In this document: positions 1-8,166 of the stretch, piece after piece
How the letters are laid out: each line of letters opens with the position of its first letter
Numbering within the stretch: the stretch's first letter is position 1
From: Paenibacillus aquistagni
Lineage (GTDB): Bacteria; Bacillota; Bacilli; Paenibacillales; Paenibacillaceae
DNA: 64,000 nucleotides
NCBI RefSeq assembly: GCF_900177815.1
Contig: NZ_FXAZ01000009.1
Coordinates: 90,703 to 154,702, forward strand
Reading direction: 5' to 3'
The notes under the pieces: generated by a model
The model's input: only the letters and a program-made list of their open reading frames with translations
What the model was told of the DNA's origin: nothing
The model's database searches: none
Program-made: the position numbers and the translations under genes

Positions 1-175
1 CATTTGGCATGGAATCAATCATACTGCGAAGTTCTAGAATCTCTATATTCAAGCTCTCAAGTTCGGTATTAATACTTCTCATTTCTTCAATCGATGTTGT
101 GGTGTTTGCTTTATTGCCAAGCTCAGCTTTTCTAGCTTCTTTTTTTGCCAACAATGCTTGTAACTTCTTTTTCAT
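1..175 (-). CDS. HK97-family major capsid protein, N-terminus only (partial)
   Basis: A minus-strand frame opens at ATG 175-173 behind AAGGTGA and stays open to base 1. The 58 visible residues are highly charged and predicted coiled coil, starting MKKKLQALLAKKEARKAEL. That is what the cleaved delta domain of HK97-type capsid precursors looks like. The position directly after portal and prohead protease is where the capsid gene always sits in such phages. The capsid core itself is outside the window, so the family call rests on synteny and the coiled coil. Confidence 0.75.
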   Translation of the reverse strand, partial: MKKKLQALLAKKEARKAELGNKANTTTSIEEMRSINTELESLNIEILELRSMIDSMPN

Positions 176-186
176 ATTCTTTCACC

Positions 187-834
187 TTAGCCCTTCATTA
201 GAATTTGATTTCTGAGTTTTAAAAGTTCCAGCTCGTTGTTCGAGTTGTCCAACTGAGACCGCACATTATCCAATGCTTTCTTTGCGTTATCCAACGCATC
301 TTGGTCACGAGCATTTATGTCAGTCCCTGTGTAAGCAGGGAAATTGACCGCGCTAACTTCGATTACACGTTTAATCTTCTTGATGCGACGTGTTGGCATC
401 TCGGTCGAAAGGTCTTGCCAATCTTCTTCGTCCACATAAAAAATAAAAGACATCCCATCGATGTCTTCGCGCTTGACTGAGCTATATAGCGCCTTAGCCT
501 CGGTATTGTTTTCTACATCAAGATTAGCCTTTACATAAAGCCCGATATCATCCGTTCGAAGTAACATAGTTGAATTTCCGTTATTACGACGGCTGCGGGC
601 GAGTGGAATTTTGCGCAAATCATGATTTACACTAAAAAGAACATCATCGAAATTACAACCATCGAACGCTCCACGTTCGATGACTTCATAGAAAAAGCCG
701 CCTATATTTGTCTTCTGATCATATACCGCTGGATGTCCTTCAATGTAATTGCCATCATCAACAGCTCTAAGATCAACCAGTCCAAAACTGCGCTTTACTG
801 GAGTTGCTATGTTAGGTAGATTGCTTTTGCTCAT
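187..834 (-). CDS. HK97-family prohead protease
   Basis: Serine protease (S78-like family) that processes the capsid precursor during head maturation. About 215 residues from the chosen start. The family landmarks are visible: FSVNHD containing the catalytic His, and DIDGMSFIFY containing the catalytic Ser. An EVSAVNFPAY motif near the C-terminal third is also typical. The open frame extends to 888, but ATG at 834 is preceded by GGGGGAAGG, so I prefer it; it overlaps the portal stop by about 23 bases. The C-terminal tail is a predicted coiled coil, as in relatives. It lies between portal and capsid in one leftward late operon. Confidence 0.92.
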   Translation of the reverse strand: MSKSNLPNIATPVKRSFGLVDLRAVDDGNYIEGHPAVYDQKTNIGGFFYEVIERGAFDGCNFDDVLFSVNHDLRKIPLARSRRNNGNSTMLLRTDDIGLYVKANLDVENNTEAKALYSSVKREDIDGMSFIFYVDEEDWQDLSTEMPTRRIKKIKRVIEVSAVNFPAYTGTDINARDQDALDNAKKALDNVRSQLDNSNNELELLKLRNQILMKG

Positions 835-2059
835 TTGTACCTTCCCCCTTCCTTCCCATCTGATAAGCATTAGCAAGGTTAACATCAATATAATTCAATG
901 ACATCGTTCTTCTCTCTCCACCCTCAATAGGTGGGTATCCTAGAAGTGCCAATTTCTGATTGTCCGAAAGTAATCCCTGATCCCCTGCTGTTTGTAGAAT
1001 GTTAAGTTTGGCGTTTGTGCTTAAATACATCACGTCTTTGTGATAGAATACAATCTCATTCCCCATATCTAATTCGCGGTCTGTAAATAACGTTTTCGAG
1101 AAGGCTTGACCAAGCCCGATCACAATGGGTTCTAGGACGCTTTCATAATAGGCTTGATACTGTTCGTCGTTGTAATCTCTCGAAAGGATCGCTTTCGAAA
1201 TACCGTACCACTCCTGCACGCTGCTTTTTAGAAACTCCATGACATCCTTGTCCACGAACTTCGGGTCAATGTTTACAGGCAAAAACTCACCCTTTAGGTC
1301 GAGAGGCATAATTCCAGAATCGCCTGAAGATAGCAATTTCTCAAAGCGCTCTCTTTCTTTGCGTTGTGACTCATCATCTAACATCGTATTGATTTTCAAA
1401 ATGCCCCGCACAGACATACTCGTCTTGATCCCTTTTTCGAGTCCTTGTAAGACAACATCATTGATTTGCAGCACTTTGAGCAATGCGGCATTATCGGGCT
1501 GACCATTAAGCCCGCCACCCATAATGTCATTAACCGAGTATTTCTTACGGATATGAATCAGTTCCGAATAAGGTATCGTAAAGATATCTCCAGACCGGAA
1601 GTACATCTTTACGTACAGGACACCCGCTCCATCTTCTACAAAATCAGCTTGGTAGGGATTAAGGGGATAGAATCCTGTGTAATAACGAACCTTCCCGTCC
1701 TTTGTTTGCCTGTATTCATAAGTTGGATATATAAAGACGTTGTAATTTAAAAAGAGCAGCCATACCGTTTTTTCTAGAAAATCGCGCGTGGTCATTATGG
1801 GATTCGGCGCGATTTTGAAAAGTCGGTTAAGACTACTCTTCGGATATTTTTGCATTCCATTACTGTCGGTTCTAATATGCCTTGGCTGTAATTTGCTGAT
1901 ATCGGTTGCGATGATATCAATACAATTTTGTACACTATCTGAAGCGTAAATATCCTGACCAAACTGGCTGAATGAAGGAATGTACCCATTCAACATCTTG
2001 GCTCTAACGAATTCCTTGCCCTTCGAGATTAAATGTTTAAAGCTAGATATAAACGACAA
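812..2059 (-). CDS. Phage portal protein (HK97 type)
   Basis: 415-residue portal subunit of the dodecameric DNA entry channel at the capsid vertex. Recognised by the N-terminal stretch VQNCIDIIATDISKLQPRHI, the central ELIHIRKKYS segment and the QEWYGISKAILSRDYN region, all characteristic of the HK97 gp3-like portal family, and by normal length. It starts four bases after the terminase stop and overlaps the protease start, so portal, protease and capsid are probably translationally coupled. No truncation seen. Confidence 0.93.
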   Translation of the reverse strand: MSFISSFKHLISKGKEFVRAKMLNGYIPSFSQFGQDIYASDSVQNCIDIIATDISKLQPRHIRTDSNGMQKYPKSSLNRLFKIAPNPIMTTRDFLEKTVWLLFLNYNVFIYPTYEYRQTKDGKVRYYTGFYPLNPYQADFVEDGAGVLYVKMYFRSGDIFTIPYSELIHIRKKYSVNDIMGGGLNGQPDNAALLKVLQINDVVLQGLEKGIKTSMSVRGILKINTMLDDESQRKERERFEKLLSSGDSGIMPLDLKGEFLPVNIDPKFVDKDVMEFLKSSVQEWYGISKAILSRDYNDEQYQAYYESVLEPIVIGLGQAFSKTLFTDRELDMGNEIVFYHKDVMYLSTNAKLNILQTAGDQGLLSDNQKLALLGYPPIEGGERRTMSLNYIDVNLANAYQMGRKGEGTNEQKQST

Positions 2060-2063
2060 TCAC

Positions 2064-3797
2064 TCACCCCCCTCTTCGAACAAGTTCTAGAAATTCAGTT
2101 CGGTTGTCTATATAGATTCGATAAGCGATAATCATTGTGACTGCACCATCAATTTTCTTATCTTCCTTACCTTGAATCCTAGTAGGCATGATCTCCATTT
2201 TTGAATTCGGCGTCAAAGCTGTATTTTCTAAACACCATTTATCAATTGGATTGTCATTATAGATAATCTTCTTGCTTTGTAGATCAGCTTCCACAAGTTT
2301 CATGGGTTCCGACATGCTGCCGAATTCTTGTGACACTCGGACGCAATCAAAACCAAACCCATCCATTTCTTTTGCCCAATAGACCGCCGACCATTTGTCG
2401 TACCCTGTTTTATAAACTCGGATTCCATAGTCCTTAAATAGCCTATAGAACCACGCTGTCACCTTGCTAAAGTCATTCTCATTACCTGATGATACTTCAA
2501 TCAAATCTTTTCTTATCCAATCCTCGAACATGGTTCTATCTTCCTTGCTTAAGTTCGCTAATTTGGATTCAGGTATGAAGTATCTTTGAAGCGTGTACTT
2601 CTCTGGCTTATCTGGCTTCATCAGAATGACACGAGCACTTGCTAAGTCACCCGACTTTGACAAGTCAACCGCTCCAATTGCAAAGCAATTTCTGAACTCT
2701 TCAAGATCGAACGTCTGTTCATTCTTAATATCATCACTTGTAAGCCAAGCGGTTGCATTATTTTGTTTGATATTAAAGTCCTTGGATAGAACAAAAACCC
2801 GCTTCGACTTACTGGTCTTTGCTTCCTCTACCATCTGGCGAAGGAAGCGACGTTTTTTAATGACTCCAAGTCCCGGATTTGATTTCACCCATGAACTTTC
2901 ATCCTGCCACACCTCTTGTTCACTGTCTTGCGTGTAAAGCCATATCAACCACCGCGGGCGTTCCAATTCGCCGTTTAAAACCTGTCTGGCTTCTTTTAAA
3001 CGACCATCCAAGTAACCATCATTCACAACCCCTTCCGTTGTCAATTCAAAATACAAGGGTTCGTCTTGTGTCGAAAGAGCCTGTCGAATAGGCATAATTG
3101 ATGTGTCGTCCTTTAATTCATGAACTTCATCCACTGAGGCAACTTTAATATTGCGTCCTTCTTTTGCTCCTGTTTTTGCAGATATCTTTCGTATGCTGCC
3201 TTTGTTGGCATAGCTAAACTTCCCTTTTTTCTTTATCTTTTTGGGATTACCAAAGAAGATTCCCTTAATATTTTTTCTTGTCACTTTCGATAACGTCGGG
3301 CTTTCTTCCCTCATCGCGTCAATAGCTTGGAACATGAGATCGGCTTGCTCATAATCATTGCTTGAACACAATATCTTTGTTCCAACTTCACCACAAAAAA
3401 ACTCCGACAAATCTATGGCGGAGACTAGCGGCGTTTTTCCATTTTTGCGAGCAACCAAAAATAGGACTTCTTGATAAAGTCGAACGTGCTGACCGACCTC
3501 ATCGTCGTAAATAAGAAAGCAGTATATCGCTTCAACGAATGCTTTTTGAAATAATTCGAGTTTGAACGGCTTTCCTGCAAATGGCGCTTCGAAGTGTCGG
3601 CATTCTGATTCAATGAATTTTATACGTTTTTGAGCCTCTGTAAAATCAATCTTGATTTCAGGATTGTCAAAGTGAGTTAACAAAACATCCAGCATCATCA
3701 TCAGCTCTTCGCCAATAATAATTTCACCTGATTTACACTTACTGATATACTCCAATAGATTGGAGTGTGCCAAATAAGTGCGCAACCTTTGCGTCAT
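2064..3797 (-). CDS. Terminase large subunit
   Basis: 577-residue packaging motor and nuclease. The N-terminal ATPase domain has a Walker A-like VARKNGKT motif near residue 115 and a Walker B segment VASVDEVHEL near residue 220. The C-terminal RNase H-like nuclease is indicated by AIGAVDLSKSGDLASA, carrying the first acidic metal ligand, and further conserved acids toward the end. Length is normal for the family found with HK97-type portals. Its start overlaps the stop of the small terminase gene by four bases (ATGA), so the two are coupled. Confidence 0.95.
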   Translation of the reverse strand: MTQRLRTYLAHSNLLEYISKCKSGEIIIGEELMMMLDVLLTHFDNPEIKIDFTEAQKRIKFIESECRHFEAPFAGKPFKLELFQKAFVEAIYCFLIYDDEVGQHVRLYQEVLFLVARKNGKTPLVSAIDLSEFFCGEVGTKILCSSNDYEQADLMFQAIDAMREESPTLSKVTRKNIKGIFFGNPKKIKKKGKFSYANKGSIRKISAKTGAKEGRNIKVASVDEVHELKDDTSIMPIRQALSTQDEPLYFELTTEGVVNDGYLDGRLKEARQVLNGELERPRWLIWLYTQDSEQEVWQDESSWVKSNPGLGVIKKRRFLRQMVEEAKTSKSKRVFVLSKDFNIKQNNATAWLTSDDIKNEQTFDLEEFRNCFAIGAVDLSKSGDLASARVILMKPDKPEKYTLQRYFIPESKLANLSKEDRTMFEDWIRKDLIEVSSGNENDFSKVTAWFYRLFKDYGIRVYKTGYDKWSAVYWAKEMDGFGFDCVRVSQEFGSMSEPMKLVEADLQSKKIIYNDNPIDKWCLENTALTPNSKMEIMPTRIQGKEDKKIDGAVTMIIAYRIYIDNRTEFLELVRRGG

Positions 3798-4120
3798 TCG
3801 TAATCACTCAATTCATCTTCATCATCCATCGCCACTTTGTTTAATACGCCATTAAGCGTCTTGATCACAACAGAGTAGGAATTCAGATTTTTCAGGTACT
3901 GTTTTGCGGCTTCTGTTGGCTTTTGCATTTCTGGGTGGTTCGGATGAATCTTCACCATCCCGATCTGGGTAAGGACTCCTTTTAACACATAATTTTCAGC
4001 CTTTAGAAAAGCAGCATCTTCAATCAACCCCTCGCACAACTTGGATTGGGAAGGGTCGACATCTTGGAAAATCTCGTGCAGCTTCTTCAATTCTTGTGCA
4101 TAAACTTGGATTTTTTCCAA
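3794..4120 (-). CDS. Terminase small subunit, P27-like
   Basis: 108 residues. Small terminases recognise the packaging site and load the large subunit. The segment with LKGVLTQIGMVKIHPNHPEM followed by EAAKQYLKNLNSYSVVIKTL resembles the C-terminal half of the P27 small-terminase family, where an NP/HP motif precedes a helical region. Immediate coupling to the large terminase supports the role. The protein ends in an acidic tail. Odd: a second, unrelated small-terminase-like gene lies at 5751-6488, and a terminator at 4202-4222 separates this gene from the upstream late genes, so it needs read-through or its own promoter. Confidence 0.8.
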   Translation of the reverse strand: MEKIQVYAQELKKLHEIFQDVDPSQSKLCEGLIEDAAFLKAENYVLKGVLTQIGMVKIHPNHPEMQKPTEAAKQYLKNLNSYSVVIKTLNGVLNKVAMDDEDELSDYE

Positions 4121-4201
4121 CGTTCATTTCCTCCCAACGAATTTCAAAATTTTAAGCGTGTGTGAAATTTGTGTCCCCTATACGGTTATTAGTAGACACA
4201 C

Positions 4202-4222
4202 AAAAACCCCCAGAAGGGGGGG
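4202..4222 (-). terminator. Rho-independent terminator after the membrane-protein gene
   Basis: On the minus strand, CCCCC, loop TTCT, GGGGG, then TTTTTG. It lies 20 bases after the stop of the membrane-protein gene at 4244 and before the small terminase. A strong terminator in the middle of a late operon is what an inserted cargo gene would bring with it. Confidence 0.8.
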
Positions 4223-4243
4223 CTAGTTATTACTATAAAAAAA

Positions 4244-4966
4244 TTAATTTTCTTCTTTATTCTCAGTTCCTATCGAGCTAGTTGTTTCTATTAGTTTATT
4301 TCTTTTAATTTTCTTTAATGCTAAGGTGCTTTGCATTAAAGTCAAAGCCAGCACAGAAAGTAATGGGATAGCTGTCAAAAGTACAAGTACCGCTCTTACT
4401 TGATCATTAATGTTTGCAATCTTATTCAGCTCATTCAACCTATCTAAACTAATATATGTTGTAGAAATAATTGCAAATAATGTTGTCATTATTGCTAACG
4501 TAAGACTTAAATACTTCGAAGATACGGTGTTGGTATTGGAAATACTCACTACTGTTTGGATTTCTTTATCGTTTTGTATATCAATTTTTTCTTGTTCTCT
4601 GTATACATTTATCAAGGTGTTAGCATAATTCTTCTTCTGTTCATAAGAAAGAAATTGTGACTGCATAATTTCTGTTGTGATTAAATCAATTACAATTTTA
4701 AAATCATATAAATCGATTTGATTTATCTTATGCTTTGTTGCAATCGCCCTTGAAACTGTCTGATAAAGTTTAATATCAAATGAAGTTTCATCTGTTACCA
4801 TCGGCTTTAGCGAGTTAAGGACTTCTGCATTAGCTAAATTTATTTTTTCTTTATATATTTTCTTATTTTTCTTACTAACAAAAAAATCAGTTATGAAATA
4901 CACAATAACACCACTAATTATTCCACCAATAATGCCTACGAACCACACGTTGTTTAATAAAGACAT
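4244..4966 (-). CDS. Membrane protein of unknown function, probable prophage cargo
   Basis: 240 residues, not recognised. One membrane helix lies at about 8-28 (VWFVGIIGGIISGVIVYFI) and two near the C-terminus (about 150-172 and 190-212), separated by a soluble, Lys-rich helical region of about 115 residues; the tail is charged. The start has a clear GGAGG. It is more AT-rich than its neighbours. It has its own terminator and a plausible own promoter (-35 TTGTCC, -10 TAAAAT at 5044-5072), so it looks like a moron inserted between the HNH and small terminase genes. Superinfection exclusion or anti-phage membrane effector is possible by analogy only. Confidence 0.7.
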   Translation of the reverse strand: MSLLNNVWFVGIIGGIISGVIVYFITDFFVSKKNKKIYKEKINLANAEVLNSLKPMVTDETSFDIKLYQTVSRAIATKHKINQIDLYDFKIVIDLITTEIMQSQFLSYEQKKNYANTLINVYREQEKIDIQNDKEIQTVVSISNTNTVSSKYLSLTLAIMTTLFAIISTTYISLDRLNELNKIANINDQVRAVLVLLTAIPLLSVLALTLMQSTLALKKIKRNKLIETTSSIGTENKEEN

Positions 4967-5043
4967 GCTGACCCTCCGTATTTTCTATATCGGAAATCGC
5001 CAAAAAACGGATTTGTCAAATTACGACCACTTCCTTATCCACC

Positions 5044-5072
5044 ATTTTACAGCTAGTCAGACTTATGGACAA
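5044..5072 (-). promoter_or_regulatory. Candidate promoter for the cargo membrane protein
   Basis: Minus strand: TTGTCC, 17-base spacer, TAAAAT. It overlaps the last codons of the HNH gene (stop at 5063) and would give a leader of about 70 bases before the start at 4966. Seen by eye only. Confidence 0.4.
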
Positions 5073-5746
5073 TATTGTTCAAACCACTTTTCGATATATT
5101 TCTTCCATTCGGTCTTCCTATACCGCCTGTCCTCGTCTTCCTCCAGCCGCGCGAAACATTCATCAATGGTCGCGCTACAGAAGATCAAGTCAGCGCCTAA
5201 ATCATTTGCCAACCTCTCGCGTTTGAACTTGTCCGCATGACCGCCGATAATCCAAGCATTGTTCCACTTGCCCATCCGTGTCTTGATATTGTCGAGCAGA
5301 AGGTTATGAACAGCGATAACATTTGAAAATAGGTTGTCTGGTTTATCATAGAAAGACAATCCTGATATCGCTTCATAAAGGCGATCCATATCCACAATCA
5401 AATCCCCTCGCTTCATCTGCTGATGTACGAGTGCAGCCTTACCACTAAATGGCGCGCCGTATACCATGAACACTTGCTTCTTGCCTTGATGACCGAATCG
5501 ATTGTGTTCGATATTGTGACAGTCATAGCATATTAGCTCGACATTTTCAGGATTCAAGCTGATAGTATGATCGTGCACATTCTCAGGTGTCAGCTCAATG
5601 ATGTGATGACCTATGATGTCAACAGGTCTCAAGATTACTTCTTTACAACGCTCGCAACAGTTCCCGCGCTCAAGAATCAAATTTGCTCGGAATGTACGCC
5701 ATTCTTTACTGGCATAGAAGCTTTGAAGAATAGCAAACTTCGCCAT
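5063..5746 (-). CDS. HNH endonuclease fused to a P-loop kinase-like domain
   Basis: 227 residues with two domains. Residues 1-90 form an HNH nuclease: zinc ligands CCERC and CYDC, the first HNH His in IIGHHIIEL, Asn in LNPENVELIC, and final His in CHNIEH. Residues 90-227 start with VYGAPFSGKAALV, a Walker A motif, followed by LIVDMDRLYEA, which is a Walker B-like strand in a nucleoside or polynucleotide kinase fold. HNH proteins next to terminase genes assist cos cleavage in HK97-type phages. Cutting and end modification by one polypeptide is my inference. It starts five bases after the stop of the upstream gene. Confidence 0.85.
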   Translation of the reverse strand: MAKFAILQSFYASKEWRTFRANLILERGNCCERCKEVILRPVDIIGHHIIELTPENVHDHTISLNPENVELICYDCHNIEHNRFGHQGKKQVFMVYGAPFSGKAALVHQQMKRGDLIVDMDRLYEAISGLSFYDKPDNLFSNVIAVHNLLLDNIKTRMGKWNNAWIIGGHADKFKRERLANDLGADLIFCSATIDECFARLEEDEDRRYRKTEWKKYIEKWFEQYCP

Positions 5747-5750
5747 ATCT

Positions 5751-6488
5751 TCACCACGCCTTCGAATTGATTAGTTTTACATCTGCTCTCAGCTTCTCGA
5801 TGCGAACAAGCTGTTCTTCCCTGTCCAATTCCTTGCGGTCGATTTTCAAGAGTAGTTCAATAAGCTTTGCTTTCTTATCCTGAACTCTCGTTAGCGCATC
5901 CTCAATAGCAAGGATACGTTCAAGAACCTGTGGAGTTTTAACCTTCCTTGCTACTTCTTTAAAAACAGGCTGAGTAATCTTCATGTGTGTTGTCTTCCCA
6001 TTATCATCAATGACGGTAATGTCTGTCTCATCATCCTTGATGAGCGCACTTTCACTTACAACAGAACTTGAATCCCAACCTTCATTAATCTTATTGATTC
6101 TTTCAAGCATTCGACGCTCGCGAAGCTCAAGGAAACGTATCTCATTTTCAACTTGCTTCCGCGGGTCTGTCTCAACTTGCATCAGCTTTATTTGCTCCGC
6201 AGGATCGAGCATATCTGCCCAAATGGTTTCATACATCCCATGTGTGACAGCATTCTTATTCCTTGGCGGTGCGCCTCCACCTTTATTCCCTAAAGCGTTC
6301 TTGTTCCCATAGGGTGCTCCGACTGTTGGGTTTGATCTGTTTTCCCAATCATCAACACTCTTCCATTTCCTAACCAAAGAAGGGTTGATTCTCAACTTAT
6401 TAGCGATCTGTGACGGTTTCATTGTACGACCGCTATCACACCAAATCTTGAAAGCTTTCCTCCTTAATGGACTACGTTCCTTTGCCAT
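5751..6488 (-). CDS. Small-terminase-like DNA-binding protein (XtmA/YqaS type)
   Basis: 245 residues. The N-terminus has a helix-turn-helix (KPSQIANKLRINPSLVRKWK, about residues 20-40) followed by a Gly/Asn-rich linker GNKNALGNKGGGAPPRNKNA and a motif THGMYE, all typical of the PBSX XtmA / YqaS small-terminase family. The C-terminal half is coiled coil. It would bind packaging-site DNA. Since a P27-like small terminase is encoded beside the large subunit, the division of labour between the two is unclear. The upstream 230 bases (6489-6717) hold no gene but an inverted repeat. Confidence 0.82.
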   Translation of the reverse strand: MAKERSPLRRKAFKIWCDSGRTMKPSQIANKLRINPSLVRKWKSVDDWENRSNPTVGAPYGNKNALGNKGGGAPPRNKNAVTHGMYETIWADMLDPAEQIKLMQVETDPRKQVENEIRFLELRERRMLERINKINEGWDSSSVVSESALIKDDETDITVIDDNGKTTHMKITQPVFKEVARKVKTPQVLERILAIEDALTRVQDKKAKLIELLLKIDRKELDREEQLVRIEKLRADVKLINSKAW

Positions 6489-6627
6489 ATAGCACCAGCC
6501 CCACCCCCGAAAAATAGTGAATTGAGTTTGTTTTCACGTAATCATTACGATTAACCATTATTTAGTAATTATAGATTGCGCGACGTCGAGCGATTTTAAT
6601 GCTGAATTCCACTAATTTATGTTAATT

Positions 6628-6659
6628 GAGTGCATCACAACATATATAGAGTTGCACTC
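6628..6659. repeat. Inverted repeat GAGTGCA / TGCACTC between recombinase and small terminase
   Basis: GAGTGCA at 6628-6634 and its complement at 6653-6659, with an 18-base AT-rich loop. There is no gene in 6489-6717, so this could be an operator or part of a packaging region. No function can be assigned from sequence. Confidence 0.35.
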
Positions 6660-6717
6660 GCAGAATATGAAGAAATATTGATATATCAAGCTATTTTTCA
6701 CTTTAAAAAGTTGAGTG

Positions 6718-7302
6718 CTACATAATACGTTTTTTTGAATAACTCAAGCGCAATACAGCCTTATCCATAGCATCCTGAGTAAGCCCTAAATACATCAAAG
6801 TTATAGCTTGGGTGCTATGGTTGAACATGTGCATTAGTAACGCTATGTTTGTAGGGTCTTGCATATAAAGATGATACCCCCACGTTTTACGCATCGTGTG
6901 GCAACCTATTTCAGTAAGATTGAATTCTTTCGCTGCTGTGTTGAGCATCTTATATGCTGTTGAACGGTGGATAGGACTTCCCACTTCACCGCTTATGGTC
7001 TTTTTCTGTCGACTCGCAAACAGATATTCATCATCGTTCATATCAGCAATATATTGTTCAAGTACGTCCTTGATATCTGGATGGATAATGAATTTCTTGA
7101 TTTTCCCTGTCTTGCCCTCTCGAATAGTGATGTGAGTCTTGTTCCTCACTGCGCCAGCCGTTAAGGAAAGCAAGTCAGTAACTCGTAAGCCACTATAAAT
7201 ACCAAGACAAAAGAATAAAAAGTTCCTTACACTCTGATTCCAAAAATATTGTTTAAGCCCCTCGATGACTCTTACATCTCTGATCGGTTGAACAAACTTC
7301 AT
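6718..7302 (-). CDS. Short tyrosine recombinase, late-region type
   Basis: 194 residues, essentially only the catalytic domain of a XerC/D-like recombinase. The first catalytic Arg is in GIYSGLRVTDLL, the HxxRK box in CHTMRKTWGYHL, the second His in HMFNHST, and the nucleophile Tyr in LMYLGLT. The N-terminal core-binding domain is absent. Such short recombinases often lie just upstream of terminase genes in Gram-positive phages and are distinct from the lysogeny integrase (here 18202-19311). Role in genome multimer resolution is inferred. The start overlaps the upstream gene stop (ATGA) and has AGGTGAT. Confidence 0.88.
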   Translation of the reverse strand: MKFVQPIRDVRVIEGLKQYFWNQSVRNFLFFCLGIYSGLRVTDLLSLTAGAVRNKTHITIREGKTGKIKKFIIHPDIKDVLEQYIADMNDDEYLFASRQKKTISGEVGSPIHRSTAYKMLNTAAKEFNLTEIGCHTMRKTWGYHLYMQDPTNIALLMHMFNHSTQAITLMYLGLTQDAMDKAVLRLSYSKKRIM

Positions 7303-7451
7303 TTCTGATCACCTACCGTAATGCAAATGAAGGGTTTGGAGCAAAACTGTTTCGATCCTTCCCATTTTCCCCATACACAGCCCTTGCACATAATAGGCTG
7401 TGTAGGCTCCTTGTATAGAGGGACGACTTTCTTTTTACGTCTTCCTGCCAT
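7299..7451 (-). CDS. Small Cys-rich phage protein
   Basis: 50 residues from ATG 7451, which has AAAGGAG directly upstream; a longer GTG-started frame to 7490 lacks a good ribosome site. The C-terminal half carries CKGC, then C and C after 11 and 5 residues, suggesting a small zinc ribbon. It is translationally coupled to the recombinase gene. Function unknown. Confidence 0.65.
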   Translation of the reverse strand: MAGRRKKKVVPLYKEPTQPIMCKGCVWGKWEGSKQFCSKPFICITVGDQK

Positions 7452-7533
7452 GTCTCCTTTCACCTCGATTCCTTGGAGGTTCGGATTCACGATAGGCGGT
7501 AATTCTGACCAACCAATTAATGATTTTCATCAT
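7435..7533 (-). CDS. Tiny putative phage protein (32 aa)
   Basis: ATG-ATG at 7533 behind GTGTGGAG, coding MMKIINWLVRITAYRESEPP and a basic tail, stopping at 7435 inside the start of the next gene. A hydrophobic amphipathic N-terminus with a basic C-terminus. The ribosome site and overlap are the only support, so this is tentative. Confidence 0.35.
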   Translation of the reverse strand: MMKIINWLVRITAYRESEPPRNRGERRHGRKT

Positions 7534-7558
7534 GACTCCACACCCTTTCATGACAATA

Positions 7559-7585
7559 TAAAAAAGCCGCTGAATAATCAGCGAC
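7559..7585 (-). terminator. Terminator of the two-gene cargo cassette
   Basis: Minus strand CGCTGA, loop TTAT, TCAGCG followed by GCTTTTTTATA, located 42 bases after the membrane-protein stop at 7627. It closes the cassette. Confidence 0.8.
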
Positions 7586-7626
7586 TAAATTTAGTAAAGT
7601 AAATTAGTTTAATACCACCTTGTTCA

Positions 7627-8160
7627 TCAACTATTTTGCAATCTTTTTTTTGAATTACGAATTCGAGCTTCCTCTCTCTCTTCTCTGCTTAAATTATTGT
7701 TCTCAGGTACATCTTCCTTAATATTGCTCTTGAATAAAATAAGCATCATAACTAATACAATACGCATGGAAGATGGGAGAAACCAAAAAATTGTGAATTG
7801 CCACAGGATAAAAGGCAAGATAATATCAGGTTTATCAATAAATGGATACATAACTCCCGAAGCAATCACAGTTATAAAACCTAAAATAACAGTTTCGGAT
7901 AGATAATATGCGAATAATCTCTTCCCTCGAACCTGAAATATGTGCTTTACAATATCAGAATCCTTAATGCTAACTAAAATCCCCATAAGTGCTGCGATAA
8001 ATCCCACGAGTATAGACGAAAAAGTAATTGTCCCATCTATAATTTTTTCAAAATTATCGATTTTCGAATTAAATCCATAACTGGTTGCAATACTTGTGAA
8101 CAAAACTGCAATAAGGAATGGAAATGAAACCTCAAGGAATACCAACAGTTTTTCCTTCAC
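7627..8160 (-). CDS. Four-helix membrane protein of the cargo cassette, unknown
   Basis: 177 residues. Predicted membrane segments at about 8-28, 45-66, 88-108 and 114-140 (LLVFLEVSFPFLIAVLF at the first), with a charged, Arg/Glu-rich cytosolic tail of about 35 residues. No family recognised. It starts six bases after the stop of the upstream soluble protein gene, so the two form a transcriptional and translational unit ending at the terminator 7559-7585. Strongly AT-rich. The size and layout (small four-helix membrane protein plus a soluble protein of about 300 residues) resemble the Kiwa defence pair KwaA/KwaB, but I cannot show homology. Confidence 0.75.
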   Translation of the reverse strand: MKEKLLVFLEVSFPFLIAVLFTSIATSYGFNSKIDNFEKIIDGTITFSSILVGFIAALMGILVSIKDSDIVKHIFQVRGKRLFAYYLSETVILGFITVIASGVMYPFIDKPDIILPFILWQFTIFWFLPSSMRIVLVMMLILFKSNIKEDVPENNNLSREEREEARIRNSKKRLQNS

Positions 8161-8166
8161 ACAGAA

